64,000 bases of DNA from Pseudomonas flavescens (GTDB lineage Bacteria > Pseudomonadota > Gammaproteobacteria > Pseudomonadales > Pseudomonadaceae): contig NZ_JACBYV010000001.1 in the NCBI RefSeq assembly GCF_013408425.1, positions 4,836,001 through 4,900,000 of the forward strand, given 5' to 3'. The position numbers and the translations under genes were made by a program. The notes beneath the pieces were generated by a model. That model did not search any database, had not been told where the DNA came from, and saw nothing but the letters and a program-made list of their open reading frames with translations. This document shows, piece after piece, positions 43,666 through 51,890 of the stretch (positions within the stretch are counted from its first letter, which is position 1; each line of letters opens with the position of its first letter).

Positions 43666-45024
43666 TCAACGGATGCTGGAGTTGGCCATCGCGTCGGGGG
43701 TGAAGAACGAGGCTGCCGGTCGCGCGACCTTCTGGTACTGCACGCCAAGATCGTTGCTGGAGGAGTTGAGGAAGTAGGCGCCGGTGTCGAGGTTGTAGCT
43801 GCCCCACATGACCTGAGCGGTCAGTGCCGGCAGGTCGGGCGCCAGCAGGGTCAGGCTGTAGAGCTGGCGAACCAGGCGGCTCTGAGCGTCGTAGCCGTCC
43901 ACGAGCAGCACCTGCCAGGAGTCTTCATCGATGTAGTAGGTTCGCCGTGGCACCACGTGGCGCTTGCCATCCTTGAGCGTGGCCTCGACGACCCAGACGC
44001 GATGCTTCTCCCAGCGCACCAGATCCGGATTGAGGAATTTGGGCTGTACCAGTTCGTCGCTCGTGGCGAGCCCGGCGCGGTTGTTGTTGTAGGGCACCAG
44101 CAGTTCTTTCTTGCCCACCAGCTTGAGGTCATGCCGGTCGGTTGGCCCGAAAATCATGAACGCCTCGTCGAACAGGCCCACGCCTGAGGTCACGAAGTCC
44201 GGCGTGTCGTACGCGATGTTCGGCGCACGCCGCACGCGCCGCTGGCCAACCAGGTACTGCCAGGCGGCGCGAGCCGACGGGTCGGTGTCCCAGTGCGTCA
44301 TCAGCCCCTCGCCAGCCTTGGACGACGGCAACTCGGTGTAGAGCTTGCCCCACATGTACTTGCCCTTGAAGCTTTCCAGGTTGCCCTCCTCGAAGTAGTA
44401 GGGGAACTGGTAGGTGTACTGGGCGCGTGTGGCTTGCACCTTGCGGCCACCAGCGGTCATCAGCCAGGTATCGAAAGGCGAGCTGATGGTGTCGCCGCCC
44501 TGCCAGGACAGGCGGTAGTTCCACAGCACCTCGGCGCCGTTCTGTGGGATCGGGAAGGGGATTCCGCCGTAGGCGCCACTGACCTGTTCGCTGGCCACAT
44601 CGAGGTTAGCGCGGGAGGCATTGGCGAAGGTGTTGTCATACACCCATTGCGGCGCCGCAGCGCTGCGATGGGTCGGGTAGACATCCAGGCGATAGTCCGG
44701 GTATTTGCGCAGCAATGCCTGCGTACCCTCGGCCAGTTGCGTGGCGTACTGCTCGAGATTGGCAGCGGTGATGCTATAGAGCGGCTTTTCCCCGGCGAAG
44801 GGGTCCGGGCGCTTGTCACCGCTCTTGAAGCCGGCGGCTACCTGAGTGACGCCACCGCTCCACGCGGGGATGCTGCCATCGGCGTTGGCGCTGCGCTCGG
44901 CGCCCATCGGCGTGAGTTCACTTTTCAGGCGGGCAGCCTGCTCGGGGGATACGGCAGCCTGGGAAAGCCCGCTGCCCAGCAGAGCGAGGCTGAGCAGCGA
45001 CGAGATACAGAGAGTCTTTTGCAT
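43666..45024 (-). CDS. DUF1329 periplasmic protein
   Basis: 452 aa. Signal peptide MQKTLCISSLLSLALLGSGLSQA. Family segments include GAERSANADGSIPAWSGG, FPIPQNGAEVLWNYRLSW, RRTYYIDEDSW and QVMWGSYNLDTGAY. Family structures resemble LolA/LolB-type lipoprotein carriers, which would fit a periplasmic shuttle for hydrophobic ligands. It is always found beside DUF1302 in my recollection, as here (24-bp gap). Confidence 0.9.
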   Translation of the reverse strand: MQKTLCISSLLSLALLGSGLSQAAVSPEQAARLKSELTPMGAERSANADGSIPAWSGGVTQVAAGFKSGDKRPDPFAGEKPLYSITAANLEQYATQLAEGTQALLRKYPDYRLDVYPTHRSAAAPQWVYDNTFANASRANLDVASEQVSGAYGGIPFPIPQNGAEVLWNYRLSWQGGDTISSPFDTWLMTAGGRKVQATRAQYTYQFPYYFEEGNLESFKGKYMWGKLYTELPSSKAGEGLMTHWDTDPSARAAWQYLVGQRRVRRAPNIAYDTPDFVTSGVGLFDEAFMIFGPTDRHDLKLVGKKELLVPYNNNRAGLATSDELVQPKFLNPDLVRWEKHRVWVVEATLKDGKRHVVPRRTYYIDEDSWQVLLVDGYDAQSRLVRQLYSLTLLAPDLPALTAQVMWGSYNLDTGAYFLNSSSNDLGVQYQKVARPAASFFTPDAMANSSIR

Positions 45025-45048
45025 GGAATCGCACCTTTTTTCTTGTTC

Positions 45049-46686
45049 TTAAAAAGTCGTTTTCACGTACAGGGAGACGAAGTCGCGGTCGGCCAGCGAC
45101 TGCTGGTAACTGAAATCCCCTGCCTCGTTCAGGCCGGCACCCGTGGCGCCGAAGAAATTCACGTAGTTGAGGCCCGCCTCCCAGCGCTGCAGATAGGTGG
45201 CCTTGAGCCCGACGCTCCAGTCGCCCGCATGGCTGTTGCCGAAGCCGGACTTGCTGACCGCCGACGAGCGCCCATCGAGCACCATCCCGATGCCGATCGG
45301 CACGCTCAGGTCGACGCCGTCTGCCACCTGGAAGTACGCCGGCTCGGCGAGCACGCGCAGCGCCGTGGCGTCGCGGGTGGTGTTGCCATCCAGGGCGGCG
45401 CGGTTGTCGGTGACGCTCAGGGTGCGGTTCCAGGCCAGCTCGGCCAGCACCGAGCCGCCGTCCCAGAGTGCCGAAGGCGGCAGCAGGTAGATGGTCGAGA
45501 GGTTGACGTGTGCCGTGCGGCCCTTGGCGTAGAGCGCATCGTCGGCGTTGTCGGCCAGTTGTCCCGGCGCGACCACCTGCAGGTTGCTGACCAATGGCGC
45601 GTCCCAGCGTATCGAGGTCTCGCCCGCGAAGTTGAAGTCGCCATAGGCGGTGGAGAAACTGGCGCCAACGGTCTTGATGTCCTCGGCGAACACCTGCCGG
45701 TACTCGCCGAGAATCGGCAGGCCGGTGGCGGCTGCAGCCGGACCGTCGATGTAGGCGTACAGGCCACTTGGCGCCTTGTCGTGGTACTTGGCCGCGTACA
45801 GCCCCAGCTCCAGCTCGGTACCCTCGGGTTTGAAACGGATTTGCATGCCACCCTGGCCGCCGTTGCGCGCCTCGATGTCCTTGCCGTGCACGGTGCGGTT
45901 GCCGAACACCTGCTGCAGGTCACCCGAGCCCTCGCCGATGGCATCGCTGTCACTCAGGTAGCTACCGGCACCCGGCAGGCTGGAGCGCTCCCAGTCGAAC
46001 TGGTAGTAGGCACCAATCGACAGCTGCGGATTGATCTGCAACTGGCCGGATATCTGGTTGACCGGGCGCAGGATTTCCTTGAACTGCGTGCCCGGCACAC
46101 TGAGCAGCTTGACCACGTCGGTCGGCCCCTGCGCCGCGCCGATGCCATTGCCGCCGTAGAACAGGCTTTCGCCATACACCAGGCTGTGCCGGCCAAGACG
46201 CAGCACGCCTTGGGACACCTCGCCCAAATCGCCGCGCAGATAAACGAAGGCGTCGAGCAGTTCGGCATCACGGCCGTGCAGCTCACGGGTGTCGGAGAGA
46301 AAACGCGGCTGTTCGCTGCTGTCGGTGTCCTGGTTGTAGATATGGTCATACCAGGCCGCGCCGCTCACCCGCATGCCGTAGTTCTGATGGCTGAGATCCA
46401 CCTCGGATAGGATGTCGAGGCGATTGGAGACCAGCCCTCGACTGAAGTTCTTGTCACCCTGCCCCTGGATCGATGGATACAACCCGCCGGCCGTCGAGGC
46501 GTCGGTCAGGCGATCGTCAGCGCCGTGCAAGCGCCAGGCCTGGCTGTATTTCAGCGTGTTGTCCCAGCGCAGTTGCCAGTCACTGGAGCCCAGGTCGATT
46601 TGCGCAGCCTGAGCCGGCGCAGCGATGTTCATGCTGACGGCGAACGCCAGCAGGGATGCTTTGACGCAATGCTGTGTTTGGTTCAT
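45049..46686 (-). CDS. DUF1302 outer-membrane protein
   Basis: 545 aa from the ATG at 46686 (GAGGAT upstream). Signal peptide about residues 1-28 (LLAFAVSMNIAAPAQA). The mature chain is rich in alternating beta strands (DWQLRWDNTLKYSQAWRL, LRLGRHSLVYGESLFYGGNG, ELELGLYAAKYHDKAPSG) and ends SLYVKTTF. A final Phe is the usual signal for beta-barrel insertion. Probably an outer-membrane channel for a hydrophobic substrate, working with DUF1329 and the RND pump. Confidence 0.9.
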   Translation of the reverse strand: MNQTQHCVKASLLAFAVSMNIAAPAQAAQIDLGSSDWQLRWDNTLKYSQAWRLHGADDRLTDASTAGGLYPSIQGQGDKNFSRGLVSNRLDILSEVDLSHQNYGMRVSGAAWYDHIYNQDTDSSEQPRFLSDTRELHGRDAELLDAFVYLRGDLGEVSQGVLRLGRHSLVYGESLFYGGNGIGAAQGPTDVVKLLSVPGTQFKEILRPVNQISGQLQINPQLSIGAYYQFDWERSSLPGAGSYLSDSDAIGEGSGDLQQVFGNRTVHGKDIEARNGGQGGMQIRFKPEGTELELGLYAAKYHDKAPSGLYAYIDGPAAAATGLPILGEYRQVFAEDIKTVGASFSTAYGDFNFAGETSIRWDAPLVSNLQVVAPGQLADNADDALYAKGRTAHVNLSTIYLLPPSALWDGGSVLAELAWNRTLSVTDNRAALDGNTTRDATALRVLAEPAYFQVADGVDLSVPIGIGMVLDGRSSAVSKSGFGNSHAGDWSVGLKATYLQRWEAGLNYVNFFGATGAGLNEAGDFSYQQSLADRDFVSLYVKTTF

Positions 46687-46771
46687 GTCGATCCTCATTA
46701 TTCTTGTTGTCGGACTTGATGACCGCCCAGCGGGCGACCAGGGCTAGAACAATGCCGAGCGCCTCCGCCGC

Positions 46772-47539
46772 TCAGACATAGGTGGATGCCAGCCCGCCAT
46801 CGACGGGCAGGTTGACGCCGTTGATCCAGCGCGCCTCGTCGGCGCAGAGGAAGGCGATCGCCGCAGCGACTTCGTCCGGGTAGGCCGGCCGCTTGATGCG
46901 ATGGGCATCGGCTTCGACGCGGGTCTGGCCGAGCATCTCGACGAAATCGCCAAGGATCGGGGTGAACACCGGGCCCGGCGCCACGCAGTTCATGCGTACC
47001 GAATGGGCGAGGAACCAGGGTTGAGCCTGTACCAGGCTCCAGACGATCAGCGCCTCCTTGAAGTATTGGTAACTGCCGTTCGCCGGCAGTGGATGTTCGG
47101 CCAGCCAGGCCTCGCCAGCGGCAAAGCTCTCGGTGGCAGCCAGGGCCTTGTGCGCCGCCAGCCGCTCGGGCCACTGCGCGCCGAGAATCGACGCCACGTT
47201 GACGATGCTGCCGCCGACGACGAGGCGCGGCAGCAGGGCCACGCTCAGGTGGCGCAGGCCGAGGTAATTGACCCGCGCCAGCAGGGCCGGATCGGCGGTG
47301 CCGGGCACGCCGGCGACGTTGCACAGGCCATCGAGTTGCCCGGGCAATTGCGCCACCGCGCGGTCGATGCTCGCCACCGCTGCGAGATCGACCTCGATGA
47401 AACCGTCCAGGGTCAGGTGTGGCGGGTTGCGATCCAGGCCGATGACGCGGGCGCCGTGGAAGCGCAGCAGTCGCGCGGTTTCCGCGCCGATGCCGGACGA
47501 TACGCCCGTCACCGCGAAGGTCTTGCCGCTCAGGTTCAT
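46772..47539 (-). CDS. calA: SDR dehydrogenase, coniferyl-alcohol-dehydrogenase-like
   Basis: 255 aa. Short-chain dehydrogenase: cofactor loop TGVSSGIGAETA, NVAG motif, catalytic YQYFK (YxxxK) and CVAPGPVFTPIL. The overall sequence resembles CalA, which oxidises coniferyl alcohol to coniferyl aldehyde in eugenol/ferulate-degrading pseudomonads. The gene follows the aldehyde dehydrogenase by 46 bp, so alcohol to aldehyde to acid is a complete two-step path. The actual alcohol is not certain. Confidence 0.8.
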   Translation of the reverse strand: MNLSGKTFAVTGVSSGIGAETARLLRFHGARVIGLDRNPPHLTLDGFIEVDLAAVASIDRAVAQLPGQLDGLCNVAGVPGTADPALLARVNYLGLRHLSVALLPRLVVGGSIVNVASILGAQWPERLAAHKALAATESFAAGEAWLAEHPLPANGSYQYFKEALIVWSLVQAQPWFLAHSVRMNCVAPGPVFTPILGDFVEMLGQTRVEADAHRIKRPAYPDEVAAAIAFLCADEARWINGVNLPVDGGLASTYV

Positions 47540-47585
47540 GTCATTTCCTTTTTTTGTTCTTGTCTGGTGTCTGGAGCGATGCGAC

Positions 47586-49076
47586 TCAGAAGGGGTACTG
47601 CGGCGGGGTTTCCTTGACCGTCACCCATTGCCATTGGGTGAACTCGTCCCAGTTGGCCGGGCCGTTCATGCTGCTGCCGTTGCCCGAGTTGCCACGCCCA
47701 CCGAACGGGTTGACGCAGTCGTCATTCACGGTCTGGTCGTTGATATGCAGCATGCCGCAGTCGAGCCTTGCCCCCAGGCTCATGGCGCGGCCAACGGAAC
47801 GGGAGATCACGGCGGCGGCGAGCCCGTATTCGCTGCGGTTGGCCAGTTCGATGGCTTCTTCGTCGCTGGCGAAGCTGGCCACGCAAGCCACCGGGCCGAA
47901 GAGTTCGCGGTCGAAGGCCGGCATGCCCGGTTTGAGATGACTGAGCACGGTGGGCTGGTAGAACAGGCCCTCGTAACGACCGCCGATCTGCAGCCTGGCA
48001 CCGGCGCCTACGCTGTCGAGCACCATCTGGTGGGCACGCACGAGCTGGTTCTCGTTGATCATCGGGCCGAGCTCCACCTCGCCGCTGGCGGGGTCACCGA
48101 CGCGCAGCCGCCGTGTACGCTCGACCAGCCCCTCGACGAAGCGCTCGACCAGCGATTCATGCACCAGAATCAGCCCGCTGGCCATGCAGATCTGCCCCTG
48201 ATGCAGGAAGGCGCCCCAGCTGGCGCAGCTCAGGGCGCGCTCCAGATCGGCGTCTTCGAGAACGATCAACGGGTTCTTGCCGCCCAGCTCCAGAGCGACC
48301 TTCTTCAGGTTTCGCCCGGCGGTTTCCGCCACCTTGCGCCCTGCTGCCGTGGAGCCGGTGAAGGCGATCATCCGCACGTGGGGATCGGCACACAGCGCAG
48401 CCCCGGTATGGGCGCCGCCGGGCAGCACATGCAGCACACCCGCGGGCAGGCCGGCCTCTTCGAACAGGCGGGCGATCAGGAAACCACCACTGATCGGCGT
48501 CTGTGGATCAGGCTTGAGCACCACCGCATTGCCGGCGGCGAGAGCTGCTGCGACAGAGCGAATGGACAGGATCAGCGGGAAGTTGAACGGTGAAATCACC
48601 CCGACCACGCCGTGGGGCAAGCGCCGTGCGTAGGACAGCGTGCCAGAGTTGCTCGGCAGCACCAGGCCGTGCGGTTGCATCACTTGCCCGGCGGCCAGTT
48701 GCAGAAACAACACCGCTTCGCGAACTTCATGGTGAGCCTTGAGCAGAATGCCGCCGGTTTCGCGGGCGATGAACAGCGCGCACTCGTCGGCATGCGCCTG
48801 CAGCACCTGTGCAGCGCGCAGGAAGATATCCGCTCGCTGGCGTGGGGCGACCGCCTCCCAGGCCGCCTGGTGGCGGGCTGCGCTGGCGGCAGACTGGGTG
48901 ATGTCTTCGGCCCGGGCTTCCCCGGTAATGGTCAGGCAATGACCCGTGGCCGGCTCGATGACGGCGGTGCGGCCACCGGCCAGCGGTGCTTGCCAGGCAC
49001 CAGAGAACAGCTTGCCTTCCCAGAGCCCTTCATCCAGCAAGGCGTGCGTCGATTGCGATTGCGGCAGTCGAGACAT
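47586..49076 (-). CDS. Aromatic-type aldehyde dehydrogenase (vanillin/benzaldehyde/coniferyl-aldehyde-like)
   Basis: 496 aa, NAD(P)-dependent. Catalytic Glu in ELGGKNPLIV and Cys in GQICMASGLI, plus FTGSTAAGRKVAE and the C-terminal PFGGRGNSGNG. Closest in feel to vanillin/benzaldehyde dehydrogenases. AAGGAG lies before the ATG. First gene of the operon, transcribed from the sigma-54 promoter about 60 bp upstream. Produces the carboxylic acid from the aldehyde made by the SDR. Confidence 0.88.
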   Translation of the reverse strand: MSRLPQSQSTHALLDEGLWEGKLFSGAWQAPLAGGRTAVIEPATGHCLTITGEARAEDITQSAASAARHQAAWEAVAPRQRADIFLRAAQVLQAHADECALFIARETGGILLKAHHEVREAVLFLQLAAGQVMQPHGLVLPSNSGTLSYARRLPHGVVGVISPFNFPLILSIRSVAAALAAGNAVVLKPDPQTPISGGFLIARLFEEAGLPAGVLHVLPGGAHTGAALCADPHVRMIAFTGSTAAGRKVAETAGRNLKKVALELGGKNPLIVLEDADLERALSCASWGAFLHQGQICMASGLILVHESLVERFVEGLVERTRRLRVGDPASGEVELGPMINENQLVRAHQMVLDSVGAGARLQIGGRYEGLFYQPTVLSHLKPGMPAFDRELFGPVACVASFASDEEAIELANRSEYGLAAAVISRSVGRAMSLGARLDCGMLHINDQTVNDDCVNPFGGRGNSGNGSSMNGPANWDEFTQWQWVTVKETPPQYPF

Positions 49077-49133
49077 GGTGTCTCCTTGGAGTATTGTTGT
49101 TTTAAGTGATTTGCCAGTGGGCCTGAGGCCTAT

Positions 49134-49149
49134 CGCAAAGAGCGTGCCC
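49134..49149 (-). promoter_or_regulatory. Sigma-54 promoter of the aldehyde dehydrogenase operon
   Basis: The minus strand reads GGGCACGCTCTTTGCG. It fits TGGCACG-N4-TTGCR with a single mismatch at the first base and exact GG-to-GC spacing, 58 bp upstream of the ATG. Confidence 0.85.
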
Positions 49150-49191
49150 AGATATCCGTAAGCGTCTGGGCAGCGTAGAAATCCACAATAA

Positions 49192-49204
49192 TTTCAATAA
49201 ATTG
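49192..49204 (+). promoter_or_regulatory. Probable IHF site
   Basis: TTTCAATAAATTG matches the IHF consensus with one mismatch, in an AT-rich stretch between the -24 element (49149) and the upstream palindrome, the typical layout of a sigma-54 promoter. Confidence 0.5.
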
Positions 49205-49260
49205 GATGCATTCATCGGTTTCGGGACGTGTTTTTCAAGGCGCTTCAAGGTCTGTGAAAA

Positions 49261-49282
49261 TTCGCAAATGAGCAGCTGCGAA
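49261..49282. promoter_or_regulatory. Candidate activator (UAS) palindrome
   Basis: Inverted repeat TTCGCA (49261-49266) and TGCGAA (49277-49282) with a 10-bp spacer, 112 bp upstream of the -24 element. A plausible binding site for the divergently encoded XylR/DmpR-type activator, though it does not match the XylR consensus. Confidence 0.45.
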
Positions 49283-49334
49283 GTGGTCTCGTCGGTTCCG
49301 AATTGATGAATTGCGCACGTGCGGAGCCGTAGTC

Positions 49335-51098
49335 ATGCCCGATCCTCATCGCATTTCCCTGAACGCTCTGAGCAATATCGAGACGCCCCATTACCGTGGC
49401 GCCAGCGATGCGCTCGACTGGCAGAACGCACCGACCCTGCGCGACCTGACCGAGTGCCTGTTCTTCTCGCCGGGGGACGGGCGCATCTGGCTCAACGACC
49501 AGCGCATGGTGTTGCTGCACTGCGAGGCGCTGGGCGCATTGCGGCGCGAGCTGATCGACAGCCTCGGCCTGGAGCGCGCGCGTGGCCTGCTGACGCGTGC
49601 GGGTTACCTGTCCGGTGCCAGGGACGCTCGCCTGGTGCAGCAACGTTGGGGCGGCGCCGAACCGGCGTCGATCTTCGCTGCCGGCATTCGCCTTCACGGG
49701 CTCGAGGGCATGGTCAAGGTGGAGCCGGTGCACTTCGAGTTCGACGTCGACCGTGGCCACTACGACGGCGAGTTTCTCTGGCATCACGCCCACGAGGACG
49801 ACGAACACATCGCCGCCTACGGCATCGGCAACGATCCTGCCTGCTGGATGGAAATCGGTTATGCCACCGGTTATGTAAGCGGCCTGTTCGGCCGTCTGGT
49901 GGTCTTTCGCGAGGTGGAGTGCCGGGCCATGGGCCATCAGGTATGCCGGGTGCTGGGCAAGACCGCCGAGCTGTGGGGCGATGTGGAGGAGGATCTGCGT
50001 TACCTGAACGCGTCCGCTGACGAGGGCGAGCACTGCCGGCTGGATCGCGCGCCCTATCAGCCGTTGTCAGCCGGCACGGCGGAAAGCGATGAGGGCCGCA
50101 TGATCGGTGCCTCGGCGGCCTTCAATGCTGCCTACCAGTCATTGCAGCGGGTAGCGCGTACCCCGGCCACGGTGTTGTTCGGTGGCGAGTCGGGGGTGGG
50201 CAAGGAGTTGTTCGCCAGCAACCTGCACCGCATGAGCGAGCGGCGCGACGGGCCTTTCGTCGCCCTCAACTGCGCGGCCATCGCCGAGAGCCTCATCGAG
50301 GCGGAATTGTTCGGTGTCGAGCGCGGCGCCTACACCGGCGCCAGCCACTCGCGTGCCGGTCGCTTCGAGCGCGCCCAGGGCGGCACGCTGTTTCTCGACG
50401 AGGTCGCCTGCCTCAGCCTGCCGGGGCAGGGCAAGCTGCTACGGGCTCTGCAGGAACGCGAGATCGAGCGGGTCGGTGGTACCTCGGTCATCAACGTCGA
50501 CGTGCGGGTGATCGCGGCGACCAATGTGGATCTGCGCGCCGCCGTGCGCCGGGGCGAGTTTCGCGAGGATCTCTACTACCGGCTCAACGTCTACCCGATC
50601 CACATTCCGCCGCTGCGTGAGCGCCGCGACGACATCCCCCTGTTGGTGGACTTCTTCATGCGCCGTTATTGCGAGCGCTATGGACGCACACCGGTCGGCT
50701 TGACCATGCGCGGCATCAAGGCGCTGCTCAACTACGATTTTCCTGGCAACATCCGCGAGCTGCAGAACCTCATCGAGCGGGGGGTGATCGCCAGCAACGA
50801 GGGGGCGGCCATCGACCTCAACCACCTGTTTCGCGATGAGGAGTTGCCTGCCGAGTTCTACTCGGTGCTGCAGCAGGGGCGCCTGGTGCAGAATCATGAG
50901 CTCGACCGGCAAACGGACCTGCTGACCCGCCTTGGCTGCCCGGATCTACCGGAGGCCAGCCTGTCGCTGGAGGCATTGGAAAATCAGCTGCTGGAGCAGG
51001 CGCTGCAGCGCAATGCCGGCAACCTGGCGGCTGCCGCCCGCCTGCTGGGGCTCAGCCGCGCCCAGTTCGCCTACCGGCTCAAGCGGGCACGGGGGTAG
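49335..51098 (+). CDS. XylR/DmpR-type sigma-54 activator with phenol-sensor domain
   Basis: 587 aa. N-terminal XylR_N/V4R sensor (residues about 15-210), AAA+ sigma-54 domain (Walker [16 protein letters not shown] loop at 331-336) and C-terminal Fis HTH ([20 protein letters not shown]). C170, E193, C196 and C204 reproduce the spacing of the MopR zinc site (C155, E178, C181, C189). With the same 15-residue offset, F114, H121, F147, W149 and Y180 match MopR pocket residues, and F191 replaces Y176. So the effector is probably a phenolic or related aromatic. The ATG at 49335 has GGAG 8 bp upstream. It is divergent from the six-gene operon it should control. Confidence 0.92.
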   Translation: MPDPHRISLNALSNIETPHYRGASDALDWQNAPTLRDLTECLFFSPGDGRIWLNDQRMVLLHCEALGALRRELIDSLGLERARGLLTRAGYLSGARDARLVQQRWGGAEPASIFAAGIRLHGLEGMVKVEPVHFEFDVDRGHYDGEFLWHHAHEDDEHIAAYGIGNDPACWMEIGYATGYVSGLFGRLVVFREVECRAMGHQVCRVLGKTAELWGDVEEDLRYLNASADEGEHCRLDRAPYQPLSAGTAESDEGRMIGASAAFNAAYQSLQRVARTPATVLFGGESGVGKELFASNLHRMSERRDGPFVALNCAAIAESLIEAELFGVERGAYTGASHSRAGRFERAQGGTLFLDEVACLSLPGQGKLLRALQEREIERVGGTSVINVDVRVIAATNVDLRAAVRRGEFREDLYYRLNVYPIHIPPLRERRDDIPLLVDFFMRRYCERYGRTPVGLTMRGIKALLNYDFPGNIRELQNLIERGVIASNEGAAIDLNHLFRDEELPAEFYSVLQQGRLVQNHELDRQTDLLTRLGCPDLPEASLSLEALENQLLEQALQRNAGNLAAAARLLGLSRAQFAYRLKRARG

Positions 51099-51108
51099 CT
51101 GAAGATCG

Positions 51109-51183
51109 TTCGCGGGCATGGCCCGCTCCCACAGGTCTCGCGGGGCTCACAACTTACCTGTGGGAGCGCGCCATGCGCGCGAA
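51109..51183. repeat. REP pair (BIME) upstream of the RAYT gene
   Basis: Two oppositely oriented REPs: one ending GCTCCCACAGGT (51109-51136) and one beginning ACCTGTGGGAGC (51156-51183). Each carries its own inner hairpin (GCGGGC-ATG-GCCCGC and GCGCGC-CAT-GCGCGC). Confidence 0.85.
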
Positions 51184-51232
51184 TAGGTAGCGAGCACTAC
51201 ACTGGCATCTGAATCAACACGGAGGTCGATTC

Positions 51233-51700
51233 ATGCTGATGTCATCGAAACCGGGTTATCGCGCCTTGCGCAGAGGCCGAGCTTCCTGCCCCGCAATGGC
51301 CTATCTGATCACCACCATCACCCGTGACCGCCAGCCGGTGTTCAGCCATTTCGCCGCTGGCTGTGCCGCAGCGCGCTGCTTTGAGACGCCAATGCTTCTG
51401 CGCGATAGCCGCATGCTCGCCTGGGTGCTGATGCCGGATCATGTGCACTGGCTGGTTCAGCTCGGGGAGGCGGACAGTCTTGCTGCGCTGATCAATCGGT
51501 TGAAGTCATCCAGCAGTCGGTTGGCTGGGAAGAACGTCGGCAGGGCAAAGGGAATCTGGCAGGCGGGCTTCCACGATCATGGCCTCCGGGCAGAGGAGGA
51601 TCTGCTTGATGTCGCGCGTTATATCGTGAGCAATCCGCTGCGTGCCGGTCTGGTCAGGCGGGTGGGTGACTACCCGTTTTGGAATGCGGTCTGGCTCTAG
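51233..51700 (+). CDS. REP-associated tyrosine transposase (RAYT)
   Basis: 155 aa, Y1/HUH-type. The metal-binding HxH is in WVLMPDHVHWLVQ, and the expected helical tail follows (LDVARYIVSNPLRAGLV, where the Tyr is the likely nucleophile). RAYTs are domesticated single-copy proteins that act on REP sequences. Here the gene is bracketed by REP pairs on both sides, and the same REP forms a long array 8 kb downstream. Confidence 0.92.
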   Translation: MLMSSKPGYRALRRGRASCPAMAYLITTITRDRQPVFSHFAAGCAAARCFETPMLLRDSRMLAWVLMPDHVHWLVQLGEADSLAALINRLKSSSSRLAGKNVGRAKGIWQAGFHDHGLRAEEDLLDVARYIVSNPLRAGLVRRVGDYPFWNAVWL

Positions 51701-51708
51701 GCTTGTGG

Positions 51709-51880
51709 TTTTTCGCGGGCATGGCCCGCTCCCACAGAGTTCGCGTTCGACAGCACATTGTGTGCCGTCCACAAATCCCCTGTGGGAGTGCGCCATGCGC
51801 ACGAAGGGCCTACCGAGCACCGCTGATCTTGCTGAATGAACACAGGCTTATTGGTGGCGCGCGCCATGCGCGCGACGGGT
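51709..51880. repeat. REP pair plus a third REP downstream of the RAYT gene
   Basis: TTCGCGGGCATGGCCCGC with GCTCCCACAG (51709-51738) faces TGTGGGAGTGCGCCATGCGCAC (about 51780-51802); a further GCGCGCCATGCGCGCGA copy ends near 51880. They lie between the convergent RAYT and triC-like genes. Confidence 0.82.
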
Positions 51881-51890
51881 CAGTTATCAC

